Positions 25,082 through 33,049 of a stretch of DNA of 64,000 nucleotides are shown one piece after another. The notes beneath the pieces are model-generated. The model was not told the origin of the DNA and did no database searches. It was given only the letters and a program-made list of their open reading frames with translations. Origin of the DNA: Bradyrhizobium stylosanthis (GTDB lineage: Bacteria; Pseudomonadota; Alphaproteobacteria; Rhizobiales; Xanthobacteraceae); NCBI RefSeq assembly GCF_001641335.1, contig NZ_LVEM01000002.1:1343663-1407662 (forward strand), given 5' to 3'. Positions within the stretch are counted from its first letter, which is position 1, and every line of letters starts with the position of its first letter. The translations under genes were made by a program, and so were the position numbers.

Positions 25082-25549
25082 TTACGGCCTGTGCTCGCAG
25101 ACGTCGACCCATTCGGCCGCGGTCAGCTCGGCCATGCGGTCGGGCGTGATGCGCACGGCGCTGTGGGTCGAGCCCGCGGCCGGCACCACGACATCGAATG
25201 CCTTGAGCGACATGTCGCAATAGACCGGCAGCGGCGATTTCAGTCCGAACGGACAGACGCCGCCGACCTCATGGCCGGTGATCTCGGCGACTTCCTCCAG
25301 CCCCAGCATCTTCGGCTTGCCGCCGAACTGCGCCTTCACCTTCTTGTTGTCCATGCGCGAGGTGCCGGCGGCGACGATCAGGATCACGCGCTCGCCGATC
25401 CGCAAGGATAGCGTCTTGGCGATCCGGCCGGGCTCGACGCCATAGGCTTCGGCGGCCAGCGGCACCGTGGCCGAGCTGATCGGGGATTCCATGACGGAGA
25501 TGTCGGGGGCTTTCTCGGCGAAGAAGGCGCGTACGGATTCCAGGCTCAT
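25082..25549 (-). CDS. YbaK/EbsC-type aminoacyl-tRNA deacylase
   Basis: A 155-aa editing-domain protein that hydrolyses mischarged aminoacyl-tRNA (related to Cys-tRNA(Pro) deacylases and ProX). Family stretches are GVEPGRIAKTLSLRIGE, AGTSRMDNKKVKAQFG with the catalytic-type Lys, and GHEVGGVCPFGLKSPLPVY. The length fits single-domain YbaK proteins. Cytosolic. It lies 27 bp downstream of a haloacid dehalogenase gene on the same strand, possibly cotranscribed. Confidence 0.92.
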   Translation of the reverse strand: MSLESVRAFFAEKAPDISVMESPISSATVPLAAEAYGVEPGRIAKTLSLRIGERVILIVAAGTSRMDNKKVKAQFGGKPKMLGLEEVAEITGHEVGGVCPFGLKSPLPVYCDMSLKAFDVVVPAAGSTHSAVRITPDRMAELTAAEWVDVCEHRP

Positions 25550-25576
25550 TCAAGTCTCACGGGCGGGCGGCGATCT

Positions 25577-26308
25577 CTAGACGATCCCGGGGAGTTCAGA
25601 CAGCGAACGGACGTGGTGGTCCGGCGCAAAGCCAAGCTCGTCCATCTGGGTACGGATCGCCCTGAACATGGTCAGCGGTGCCACGAGTTCGTTCTCGACG
25701 CAAGCCAGCGCCATGGCTTCCGGCGTCACCCGCTCGATCCAGGCGACGTTCAGCCCGAACGATTTGGCGCCTGCCGCGTCCCAGGGATTGGACGAGACGA
25801 ACAGAACCTCGTTCGGTGCGGTACCGAATGTCTCGCCGATCAGCTCATAGGCTTGCGGCGCCGGCTTGAAGACCTTCTTCGCATCGACGCTGATGGTGGC
25901 GTCGAGCAGGCGGTCGAGGGCGGTGTTGCGCACCAGCGCGCCCAGCATGTCCGGACTGCCGTTGGAGAGGATCGCGAGCTTGCGCGGCTTCAGGGCCGCG
26001 AGCGCGCTCGTTGCGTCCGGATAGAGATCGAGATGCAGGTACTTCTCGATCACGCGCTCGAATGCGGCGTTGTCATAAGCGAGCCCGAGCATGCGCAGCG
26101 TATAGGCCAGCGAGTCGCGCGTGACGGCCGTGAAATCCTGGTAGCGCCGCATCAGCGAGCGCAGCCAGGTGTATTCGAGCTGCTTGATGCGCCAGACCTG
26201 CGTGATGATCTCGCCATAGCCCGGAAACGCATCCTCGGTGATTTCCGCGACGGACTGGATGTCGTAGAGCGTTCCGTAGGCGTCGAAGACGACGGCTTTG
26301 ATGGGCAT
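25577..26308 (-). CDS. Haloacid dehalogenase, type II (L-2-haloacid dehalogenase)
   Basis: A 243-aa HAD-superfamily enzyme that hydrolyses 2-haloalkanoates with inversion. The nucleophile Asp is in VVFDAYGTLYD, the Ser/Asn in LSNGS, the Lys in VFKPAPQAY and the final acidic loop in FVSSNPWDAAGAKSFG; together these match the type II active site. The WIERV stretch also matches. Organohalides are not certain substrates, since homologues are common in rhizobia. It lies upstream of YbaK. Confidence 0.92.
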   Translation of the reverse strand: MPIKAVVFDAYGTLYDIQSVAEITEDAFPGYGEIITQVWRIKQLEYTWLRSLMRRYQDFTAVTRDSLAYTLRMLGLAYDNAAFERVIEKYLHLDLYPDATSALAALKPRKLAILSNGSPDMLGALVRNTALDRLLDATISVDAKKVFKPAPQAYELIGETFGTAPNEVLFVSSNPWDAAGAKSFGLNVAWIERVTPEAMALACVENELVAPLTMFRAIRTQMDELGFAPDHHVRSLSELPGIV

Positions 26309-26425
26309 CGAATGTCCTTCCGTGGCTTTTGTACCGAACGCCCGCGCTTGCGGGCGTGGTGAACGGAACTATGACCAAGTTTCATTGCAGTGGTTAGCCC
26401 ACTGTGCTGAGCAATTTCGGCAGAT

Positions 26426-27337
26426 TTATTGCTTCTTCCGACTGCGGACTTGAGCCGCTGTTCGGGATGCGGTCGCGAAAAACTTGAATGCGTCGGTCAC
26501 AGCCCGAACCGTTGGCGCGTCGATCATGCCGCGGCGTGCCACCACCCCGATCCTGCGATGGACCGGAGGATTGAACGGAATCGATCTGAGTTCGTCGGCC
26601 GATCCGAAGGAGAACAATCCGACGGGGATGATCGCGACTCCGAGCTTCAATTTGACCATCCTGACCATCGTCTCGATACTGTCGAATTCCATGAAGTCGT
26701 TTACGGGCATACGGCGCTCGCGCAAGGTGGCATCGATCAGACGGCCGACGCCCATCGCCGGATCGAAGCGGATGAACGGATGCGCCCGCAAGAGATCGGC
26801 GATAGAGCCGCGGGCCAGGTCATTGTGGATGACAACCTTCAATTCCTCCTTGGAAATCGGTTCGAAGACGATCGCCGGGTCGAGCCTCTCGAGTTCCGTG
26901 ACGATGGCAACGTCCAAAGCCTTGCTCTCGACCTTGAACGCAAGTTCGGGCGACAGCCCGCTCTGCACCTGGATACGCAAGCTCGCGTGGTCGGCCCGCA
27001 ATCTGGACAGGGTCTGCGGGAGCAAATGCGTTGCGACGGAGGGGATCACGCCCAGTCGCAACGATCCGGTCAGGCCGGCCGTTGATGTCGAAGCAAGCAG
27101 CCGAAGCGCATCGTACCGTTCGATGATCTGACGCGCCTCGTCGACCAGTCGCCAACCGCGGGCGTTCAGCACGGGAGGTCGGCTCGCGCGGTCGAACAGC
27201 TTCGCCCGCATGTCGACTTCGAGCGCCTTCATTTGCATGCTGACGGCGGATTGGGTGATGTACAGGCGCTGGGCCGCGGCGTTGAAGCTGCCTCCGTCGG
27301 CGATGGCGACGAGGGTCCGGAGTTGTCTGATGCTCAT
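26426..27337 (-). CDS. LysR family transcriptional regulator
   Basis: A 303-aa LTTR with the N-terminal HTH GSFNAAAQRLYITQSAVSMQ, then MKALEVDMRAKLFDRASRPP. The substrate-binding domain follows from LTGSLRLGVIPSVATHLLPQ. It is divergent from the acyl-CoA dehydrogenase-like gene, with a clear LysR-type inverted repeat in the gap, so it probably controls that gene and itself. The inducer is unknown. Confidence 0.92.
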   Translation of the reverse strand: MSIRQLRTLVAIADGGSFNAAAQRLYITQSAVSMQMKALEVDMRAKLFDRASRPPVLNARGWRLVDEARQIIERYDALRLLASTSTAGLTGSLRLGVIPSVATHLLPQTLSRLRADHASLRIQVQSGLSPELAFKVESKALDVAIVTELERLDPAIVFEPISKEELKVVIHNDLARGSIADLLRAHPFIRFDPAMGVGRLIDATLRERRMPVNDFMEFDSIETMVRMVKLKLGVAIIPVGLFSFGSADELRSIPFNPPVHRRIGVVARRGMIDAPTVRAVTDAFKFFATASRTAAQVRSRKKQ

Positions 27338-27339
27338 CC

Positions 27340-27362
27340 CTTCAACTTAACATTTTTTGAAG
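27340..27362. promoter_or_regulatory. LysR-type operator (CTTCAA-N11-TTGAAG)
   Basis: Perfect 6-bp arms separated by 11 bases, lying 3 bases upstream of the LysR start codon in the 110-bp divergent gap. The spacing and dyad symmetry match the T-N11-A consensus bound by LysR-type regulators. The flanking sequence (CATAAAATATTC) is AT-rich and could be a promoter. Confidence 0.55.
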
Positions 27363-27447
27363 TCGTTCTCATAAAATATTCGTTTGATTTTCGATAGGTT
27401 TCGGAGCGAATTCCAGCGGAGGTCCGGTTGCCGGAAAGGGGTCCACC

Positions 27448-28659
27448 ATGGAAATGAAACTGTCGTCCGAGCAGGCAAAGCTCCGGGCCGCCGCGCGAGA
27501 GCTGGCCGAATCCGAGTTCGCGGCCAAGGCGGCCGAGGTCGATCGGACCGAATCCTATCCCTTCAATAACGTTGCCGCGCTGAAGGAGGCCGGCTTCATG
27601 GGATATACGATCCCGAAGGAGTATGGCGGCCGCGGCGGAAGCTTCTTCGAGGCCGCGCTCATCATCGAGGAGATGGCCCGCGTCTGCGGTGCGACGGGGC
27701 GGATCGCCGTCGAAGCGAACATGGGCGCCATCTCGGCCGTCATGCAGTACGGCACCGAGAAGCAGAAGCGCGTGTCCGCCGAACTGGTGCTCGCTGGCGA
27801 CAAGCCCGCGATCTGCATCACGGAGCCGGAAGCCGGGTCGGCTGCGACCGAAATGGCGACACGCGCGGACAGGCGCGGCGGGATCTATGTCATCAACGGC
27901 AAGAAGCACTGGATCACCGGCGGCGGGGTCTCCAAGCTTCATCTGATCTTCGCGCGCGTCTTCGACCAGAGCGGCGTCGAGCAAGGCATTGGCGGGTTCC
28001 TCGCTGTGGCAGGGACTCCTGGACTCATCGTCGGCAAGCGCGAGCCCGCGATGGGGCTGCGCGGGATACCGGAGACGGAGATCATCTTCAATGACCTCGA
28101 GATCGCGGAAGACATGCTCGTGCTGCCGCCGCGCGGTTTGCGCCGCGGCTTTGCGGATCTGATCAACGCGTACAACAGCCAACGCGTCGGCGCGGGCACC
28201 GTCGCACTCGGGATCGCCCAAGGGGCGTTCGAGAGAGCCTTGGCCTTCGTGAAAGAGCGCGAGCAGTTCGGGCGTCCGATCGCCGAATTCCAAGGCCTTC
28301 AATGGATGGTGGCAGATATGGCTATCGCGCTCAACGCAGCACGGCTCTCACTTCACCAGGCCGCTCTAAGCGCCGACCCGTTCCCCGACCCCTTGCTGGC
28401 GGCGCAGGCGAAGATCATCGCCTCGGAGACCGCCAACGCGGTCACCAATCAGGCTCTTCAACTCTTCGGCGCGCGCGGATACTCCAGGGACTATCCGATG
28501 GAACGCGCCGTCAGGGACGCGCGCATGTTCACGATCGCCGGCGGCACCGCGCAGGTTTTGAGGACGTTGGTCGCCTCCCGGGTGCTCGGCATCAAGGCTC
28601 CGCAAACGCGGGACGGCTACGGCAAACCGACTGCCGCGATCCGTACTGCGGCCGAATAG
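27448..28659 (+). CDS. Acyl-CoA dehydrogenase-like protein lacking the catalytic Glu (desulfinase-like)
   Basis: A 403-aa FAD flavoprotein with all three ACAD regions: GFMGYTIPKEYGG, the flavin motif CITEPEAGSAATE, and REQFGRPIAEFQGLQW. The active-site segment, normally IYEGT, reads FTIAGGTAQV, with Gly365 instead of the catalytic Glu. The alternative Glu position (as in isovaleryl-CoA dehydrogenase) is Gln245 in AYNSQRVGAG, so both usual bases are missing. Arg85 (GATGRIAVEAN) and Gln245 resemble Arg84/Gln246 that I recall for 3-sulfinopropionyl-CoA desulfinase AcdDPN7. A desulfinase or another C-S bond reaction is therefore possible, not classic dehydrogenation. It begins after GGAAAGGGG, divergent from a LysR gene. 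Confidence 0.85.
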   Translation: MEMKLSSEQAKLRAAARELAESEFAAKAAEVDRTESYPFNNVAALKEAGFMGYTIPKEYGGRGGSFFEAALIIEEMARVCGATGRIAVEANMGAISAVMQYGTEKQKRVSAELVLAGDKPAICITEPEAGSAATEMATRADRRGGIYVINGKKHWITGGGVSKLHLIFARVFDQSGVEQGIGGFLAVAGTPGLIVGKREPAMGLRGIPETEIIFNDLEIAEDMLVLPPRGLRRGFADLINAYNSQRVGAGTVALGIAQGAFERALAFVKEREQFGRPIAEFQGLQWMVADMAIALNAARLSLHQAALSADPFPDPLLAAQAKIIASETANAVTNQALQLFGARGYSRDYPMERAVRDARMFTIAGGTAQVLRTLVASRVLGIKAPQTRDGYGKPTAAIRTAAE

Positions 28660-28779
28660 TTAGGGCCGCTTCGCTTCTGGCGACGATCAGCCGCGACTGA
28701 AAATGCCGGGGAGCACGCCCGCCGGTTTCTCTGACTAATCGCGATCGCTCCTCGCAAAGCTCGAGGAAACGGAGACTTC

Positions 28780-30108
28780 ATGTTTGACGATCGAAATCTG
28801 AAGCTGAGCTCCAGAAACGAGGACGCGGTGACCACCTACAATCAGGCGGTCGGGAGTTTCCTCGAATATCGTACGACTGCGATGTCCTTGGCGAAGCGGG
28901 CGACGGACCTGGATCCGGAGTTCTGCATGGCGCACTGCTTGCGGGGTTACTTCTTCATGGTCTTCGGGACACTTGCGGTTCTCGACAAGGCTAGAGGGGC
29001 CCTTGGCGAGGCCCAACGCACGTCCGAGGCAGCCACGGATCGCGAAAGGCGACATGTCGACGGCTTGCGTCTTTGGATCGACGGCGACCTGCTGGCCGCG
29101 AACGCGTGCTGGGAGCGCATCCTCTGCGATCACCCGCACGATCTTTTGGCCCTGCGCCTCCACCACTTCAACAGCTTCTGGACGGGACAAACGCGTGCGC
29201 TGAGGTCGGTCCCGGCCTCGGTGCTGGCCGACTGGCGGAAGGACATGCCGGGATACGGCAACCTTCTCGGCATGCTTGCCTTCGGATGCGAGGAGAATGG
29301 CGATTACATCAACGCCGAGCGCTATGGACGTGAGGCCTCCGATGTCAGTCCGGACGACCTGTGGGCGCTTCATGCCGTCGCGCACGTGCTTGAGATGCAA
29401 GGACGGTACGACGACGGCTTGAGGTGGCTCGACCATCCGCTCGACATCTGGAACGACCGGAACCCGTTTCGTCGGCACCTGTGGTGGCACAAGGCGCTAT
29501 TCAATATCGATGCGGGCCGGCTCGATGGGGCACTGGAACTGTACGACGCGGCCGTGATGGGCGAGAAGTCGGATTTCTATCTGGACATCCAGAATGCGGC
29601 ATCGCTGTTGACACGACTGGAATTCCGTGGCGTCGACGTCGGTGCCCGCTGGACGAAGCTGGCGGACTACGCTGAAAATCACATCGACGACCATGCTTTG
29701 ATCTTCACCGACATTCATTTCGTCATGTCGTTGGCGCGCGAGGGCCGGTTCGATGCGGCCAGGCGACTGATCGATTCCATGAAGTCCTATTCGGGCGACC
29801 AGACGAAGTACGTCAGTAGTGTGATCCGGAATCTTGGCGTCCCGCTTTGCGAAAGCATCGTCGCCTTCGAGCAGAAGCGATATGAAGACGCGATCGACGG
29901 TATCCTGCCCCTGCGTCACGTCACGGGTCCGGTCGGCGCAAGCCATGCCCAACGTGACATCTTCGACCAGTATCTTCTCGAAGCTGCTTTACGCGCCGAC
30001 AAGACGTCTCTGGCTGAGAAGCTCATTCAGGAACGCAGGTTTTTGAAGCGGGGCCGCCAGGAAAGCGGACGCGAATCCGCGAAGTCGCACGCGGATTTGA
30101 CGCCGTGA
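28780..30108 (+). CDS. TTC38-like tetratricopeptide repeat protein
   Basis: A 442-aa TPR protein similar in layout to the tetratricopeptide repeat protein 38 family, better known in eukaryotes but also found in proteobacteria. Visible stretches include ALGEAQRTSEAATDRERRHV, HDLLALRLHHFNSFWTG, and ALHAVAHVLEMQGRYDDGLR followed by HLWWHKALFNIDAGR. No signal peptide or membrane helix, so it is probably a cytosolic scaffold; function is unknown. It lies 120 bp downstream of the ACAD-like gene and may be cotranscribed. A 55-codon gene overlaps its stop. Confidence 0.85.
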   Translation: MFDDRNLKLSSRNEDAVTTYNQAVGSFLEYRTTAMSLAKRATDLDPEFCMAHCLRGYFFMVFGTLAVLDKARGALGEAQRTSEAATDRERRHVDGLRLWIDGDLLAANACWERILCDHPHDLLALRLHHFNSFWTGQTRALRSVPASVLADWRKDMPGYGNLLGMLAFGCEENGDYINAERYGREASDVSPDDLWALHAVAHVLEMQGRYDDGLRWLDHPLDIWNDRNPFRRHLWWHKALFNIDAGRLDGALELYDAAVMGEKSDFYLDIQNAASLLTRLEFRGVDVGARWTKLADYAENHIDDHALIFTDIHFVMSLAREGRFDAARRLIDSMKSYSGDQTKYVSSVIRNLGVPLCESIVAFEQKRYEDAIDGILPLRHVTGPVGASHAQRDIFDQYLLEAALRADKTSLAEKLIQERRFLKRGRQESGRESAKSHADLTP

Positions 30109-30272
30109 GCTCTCTTCGTGAAATGGCCGGACTGATCGAGCGCGCGATGACCGTCGCGCTGCCGGTTCCGCCGGGGTCACTTCCACTCGTAGCCCAAACC
30201 TGGACCAAGATGGGTTGCGCCAACGCGCTGCTATCAGGGGTGGAGCAGATATCGGACGAAGTGCAGCGCTGA
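30105..30272 (+). CDS. Small protein coupled to the TTC38-like gene, 55 aa
   Basis: The GTG at 30105 overlaps the TGA of the upstream TPR gene in a GTGA arrangement, suggesting translational coupling. The product (VSSLREMAGLIERAMTVALP, ending VEQISDEVQR) is helical and slightly amphipathic with no signal peptide. No family recognised. The overlap and natural composition support a real gene; conservation is the decisive test. Confidence 0.5.
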   Translation: MSSLREMAGLIERAMTVALPVPPGSLPLVAQTWTKMGCANALLSGVEQISDEVQR

Positions 30273-30284
30273 CTAGACGGTCGG

Positions 30285-30707
30285 CTAAGGTCCTCGCCGC
30301 GTCCAGGTCGCCCGCTCGGCGTATACTTGGCTGACCTCCGCCATGTGCTCCGTGCCCCACGTGCAGAGCGGCACCAGAGCCTGAGCGAGGCTGTGACCTA
30401 AAGCCGTGAGACTGTAGTCTACCCGCGGCGGCACCTCCTTGTAGTCGGTCCGCTTCACGAGGCCATCGGCCTCGAGCTCCTTGAGCTGCTGGATCAGCAC
30501 CTTGTCGCTGACATCGCGCACGGATCGTCGAAGCTCGCCGTAGCGCGTGGGGCCGCCCTGGGCGAGGAAGTACAGGATCAGCGGCTTCCACTTGCCGGAC
30601 ACGACCCGCAAGGTCGCGTCGAGGCCGCAGGTGAAGCCGGGCAAATTCGGCGTGCAGCTCTGGACGGAAGGTGAAGGCTGCGCGGGCGAGGAGAATGCGT
30701 CTGACAT
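30285..30707 (-). CDS. HxlR family transcriptional regulator
   Basis: A 140-aa winged-helix regulator. The HxlR core is visible as VVSGKWKPLILYFL, PTRYGELRRSVRDVSDKVL and ELEADGLVKR with VPPRVDYSLTALG. Two cysteines before the HTH (SCTPNLPGFTCGLD) could be redox- or electrophile-sensitive, as in some HxlR members. The ATG at 30707 is chosen because the sequence upstream is not protein-like, although Shine-Dalgarno support is weak. It is divergent from an SDR gene, which it probably represses. Confidence 0.92.
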   Translation of the reverse strand: MSDAFSSPAQPSPSVQSCTPNLPGFTCGLDATLRVVSGKWKPLILYFLAQGGPTRYGELRRSVRDVSDKVLIQQLKELEADGLVKRTDYKEVPPRVDYSLTALGHSLAQALVPLCTWGTEHMAEVSQVYAERATWTRRGP

Positions 30708-30792
30708 TTTTTGGGCACTTACCAAAAGGTGCATACTTGTCGATAGGTGGGTGGGCCGCCAGCTCAGTGCAACCTCAGTGAAGGAGCACATC
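30708..30792. promoter_or_regulatory. HxlR / SDR divergent promoter region
   Basis: An 85-bp gap between divergent genes. It contains GCACTTACC and GCATACTTG as a loose direct repeat around AAAAG, and a strong AAGGAG before the SDR start. HxlR regulators usually repress a divergent oxidoreductase, so an operator is expected here. The exact site is not defined. Confidence 0.35.
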
Positions 30793-31527
30793 ATGAGCAG
30801 ACTACAAGGCAGGACGGCGGTGGTGACGGGCGGCGGAACCGGCATTGGATTCGGCGCGGCGAAACGGTTCGTCGACGAAGGCGCGTTCGTTTATCTCTTC
30901 GGGCGTCGGCAGGAGCCGCTCGACGCTGCCGTGGCGCAGCTCGGATCCTCGGCGCGGGCCGTCAGAGGTTCGGTGACGGATCTGTCCGACCTCGATCGGC
31001 TCTACGCCGCGGTCAAGGCCGAGCGAGGCAAGGTCGACGTTCTCTTTGCCAATGCCGGGACCGGAGCGTTTGCGCCGCTCGGCGAGATCACGCCCGAGCA
31101 CTACGACCAGATCTTCGACGTCAATGTGAAGGGGCTGGTGTTCACGGTGCAGAAGGCCCTGCCGCTGATGACGAAGGGCTCGTCGATCATCCTCACCGGC
31201 TCGAGCACGGGCGTGATGGGGACGCCGCAATTCAGCATCTACAGCGCGACCAAGGCTGCGATCCGCAATCTGGCGCGGAGCTGGGCGCTTGATCTGCGCG
31301 GCAGCGGCATCCGCGTCAACGTGCTGTCGCCGGGGCCGACCAGGACGGAGCTGGCACTCGAGGTGGTCGGCGAGGAAGCGTTCGATGCGCTCGGAAGCGC
31401 CACGCCGATCGGACGCCTGGGCGATCCCTCCGAGACCGGAGCGGTGGCCGCGTTCCTGGCGTCGTCGGACAGCAGCTACATGACCGGCGGCGAAGTCTTC
31501 GTCGACGGCGGCCTCGCGCAGGTCTGA
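30793..31527 (+). CDS. SDR family oxidoreductase
   Basis: A 244-aa classical SDR with TGGGTGIG, the NAG motif in LFANAGTGAF, catalytic Ser in LTGSSTGVMG, and Tyr/Lys in ISIYSATKAAIRN (YSATK). The C-terminal GGEVFVDGGLAQV is typical. The ATG at 30793 follows AAGGAG, which fixes the start. It is paired with a divergent HxlR gene, an arrangement often seen for quinone- or aldehyde-responsive oxidoreductases. Confidence 0.93.
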   Translation: MSRLQGRTAVVTGGGTGIGFGAAKRFVDEGAFVYLFGRRQEPLDAAVAQLGSSARAVRGSVTDLSDLDRLYAAVKAERGKVDVLFANAGTGAFAPLGEITPEHYDQIFDVNVKGLVFTVQKALPLMTKGSSIILTGSSTGVMGTPQFSIYSATKAAIRNLARSWALDLRGSGIRVNVLSPGPTRTELALEVVGEEAFDALGSATPIGRLGDPSETGAVAAFLASSDSSYMTGGEVFVDGGLAQV

Positions 31528-31553
31528 TGTCAGGCCTGACGTCTTGAACCGTG

Positions 31554-31581
31554 AGGGCTTCGGTCGCGCGACCGAAGCCCT
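31554..31581. terminator. Palindromic terminator between SDR and amidohydrolase genes
   Basis: AGGGCTTCGGTCG pairs perfectly with CGACCGAAGCCCT, a 28-base palindrome with a CG centre, lying between two convergent stop codons. It is likely to terminate both transcripts, although U-tracts are weak. Confidence 0.65.
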
Positions 31582-31591
31582 TGATGCGTTT

Positions 31592-32476
31592 CTAGATCCC
31601 CAGCAGCTTGCGCGCGTTGGCCTTCAGCACCTTCGGCCGGATCTCGTCGCGGATCTCGATCTTGGCGAAGTCCGACAGCCAGCGGTCGGGCGTGATCACC
31701 GGCCAGTCCGAGCCGAACAGCATCTTGTCCTGCAGGATCGAGTTGATGTAGCGCACCAGGATCGGCGGGAAGTACTTTGGCGACCAGCCCGAGAGGTCGA
31801 TGTAGACGTTGGGCTTGTGGGTCGCGACCGACAGCGCCTCTTCCTGCCAGGGGAAGGAGGGATGGGCGAGGATGATCTTGAGGTCGGGGAAGTCGGCCGC
31901 GACGTCGTCCATGTACATCGGGTTGGAATATTTCAGCCGCATGCCCATGCCGCCCGGCATGCCCGAGCCGACGCCGGTCTGGCCGGTGTGGAACAGCGCG
32001 ATCGCGCCGCCATTGTTGATCTCTTCATAGAGTGGGTAGGCCATGCGGTCGTTGGCGTAGAAGCCCTGCATGGTCGGGTGGAATTTGAAGCCGCGCACGC
32101 CGTATTCCTCGATCAGCTTGCGCGCCTCGCGTGCGCCGAGCTTGCCCTTGTGCGGGTCGATCGAGACGAAGGGGATGAGGACGTCGAGATGGTCGGAGGC
32201 GATCTCCAGCATCTCTTCGTTCTTGTAGCGGCGGAAACCGGTCTCGCGCTCGGCGTCGACCGGGAAGATCACCGCGGCGATGTTCTTGGAGCGGTAGTAG
32301 GCCGCCGTCTCCGGCACGGTCGGCGGATGCTTGTGCGGCGACTTGAAGTACTCCGCCATCTGCGCCTGGAAATCGTCATAGCCGTCGTCGGGATGGGTGC
32401 CGCAGGGCTCCTCGGCATGGGTGTGGATGTCGATGGCGACGACTTTGTCGATATCAGGCAGCTTCAGCTTCGGCAT
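31592..32476 (-). CDS. Amidohydrolase family protein
   Basis: A 294-aa metal-dependent hydrolase or decarboxylase of the amidohydrolase_2 group (ACMSD-like). Metal ligands are in the N-terminal AIDIHTHAEE, in FKFHPTMQGF, in IALFHTGQ, in ILAHPSFPW, and in the final acidic loop LFGSDWPV. The fold is a TIM barrel and it is probably cytosolic. Substrates of this family include aromatic ring-fission products, but none can be assigned here. The start MPKLKLPDIDKVV follows a GGAGGACACCC-type sequence. A 37-nt near-perfect palindrome lies just upstream, so a specific repressor probably controls it. Confidence 0.9.
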   Translation of the reverse strand: MPKLKLPDIDKVVAIDIHTHAEEPCGTHPDDGYDDFQAQMAEYFKSPHKHPPTVPETAAYYRSKNIAAVIFPVDAERETGFRRYKNEEMLEIASDHLDVLIPFVSIDPHKGKLGAREARKLIEEYGVRGFKFHPTMQGFYANDRMAYPLYEEINNGGAIALFHTGQTGVGSGMPGGMGMRLKYSNPMYMDDVAADFPDLKIILAHPSFPWQEEALSVATHKPNVYIDLSGWSPKYFPPILVRYINSILQDKMLFGSDWPVITPDRWLSDFAKIEIRDEIRPKVLKANARKLLGI

Positions 32477-32816
32477 GGGTGTCCTCCCGACGTGTTGCCA
32501 AATTGATTATATGATATAACGAATTTGGCAAGCGCCGCCGGTGGCAAAACTGCTGCCCGTCAAAGTCTTTGCTGTGAGCGGCCGCGTACACGCAGATCCG
32601 GCCGATCCGGCCGTTTCTACTGTGCATGGGGTTGTTTTCGAGATTTTGCTGGGGTGGAACCGGGCAGTTAACATTGACATGACCTCCCACCATGCCTTAA
32701 GAACCGCCGCATCCCGGGCGGCCGGTCCGCCAGCGGGAAAGATCTCATTTTGCCACATTCGCGCGTGCCGAAACGGTAGTGCCGAACACGGCCTTTCGAA
32801 CGTTCAGGATTCTGCC
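32477..32816. other. Promoter region between amidohydrolase and rpmJ
   Basis: A 340-bp gap with divergent promoters. Apart from the palindrome at 32495-32531 it contains no convincing ORF; weak frames here are Arg/Ala-rich. rpmJ begins at its right end without a strong Shine-Dalgarno sequence. Confidence 0.4.
32495..32531. promoter_or_regulatory. 37-nt near-perfect palindrome, probable operator of the amidohydrolase gene
   Basis: The arms TTGCCAAATT and AATTTGGCAA are perfect 10-bp inverted repeats, and the interior TTATAT/ATATAA continues the symmetry about a central G (32513). Only two of 18 base pairs mismatch. It ends 19 bases before the amidohydrolase start codon, where a repressor would block transcription. 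The AT-rich ATAT core resembles GntR-type operators, but no regulator gene is adjacent. Symmetry is seen directly; operator function is inferred. Confidence 0.65.
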
Positions 32817-32942
32817 ATGAAGGTCCGTAACTCGTTGAAGTCGCTGCGCGGTCGCCATCGCGCCAACCGCCTGGTCCGCCGCAAGGGCCGGGTCTACGTG
32901 ATCAACAAGGTGCAGCGCCGCTTCAAGGCTCGCCAGGGCTGA
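32817..32942 (+). CDS. rpmJ: Ribosomal protein bL36, type B (rpmJ)
   Basis: A 41-aa ribosomal protein, MKVRNSLKSLRGRHRANRLV with RRKGRVYVINKVQRRFK. It lacks the four zinc-binding Cys/His residues of type-A L36, so it is the zinc-free form normal for many alphaproteobacteria. It sits in the large-subunit exit region and is essential or growth-supporting. It is transcribed alone. Confidence 0.96.
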   Translation: MKVRNSLKSLRGRHRANRLVRRKGRVYVINKVQRRFKARQG

Positions 32943-33002
32943 GCTTGCCCTCGCGGTCGCCTTTGCGCGCCCCGAAAGACCACGGTCTCACACGAGTTTG
33001 AC

Positions 33003-33027
33003 GCCGCCTTTGCTTTGCAAGGGCGGC
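33003..33027 (+). terminator. Stem-loop downstream of rpmJ
   Basis: GCCGCCTTTGC and GCAAGGGCGGC form an 11-bp stem (one mismatch) around TTT, followed by TTTGCGCGTTT. This lies 60 bases after the rpmJ stop and is a plausible factor-independent terminator. Confidence 0.5.
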
Positions 33028-33049
33028 TTTGCGCGTTTAGACTTTGACC

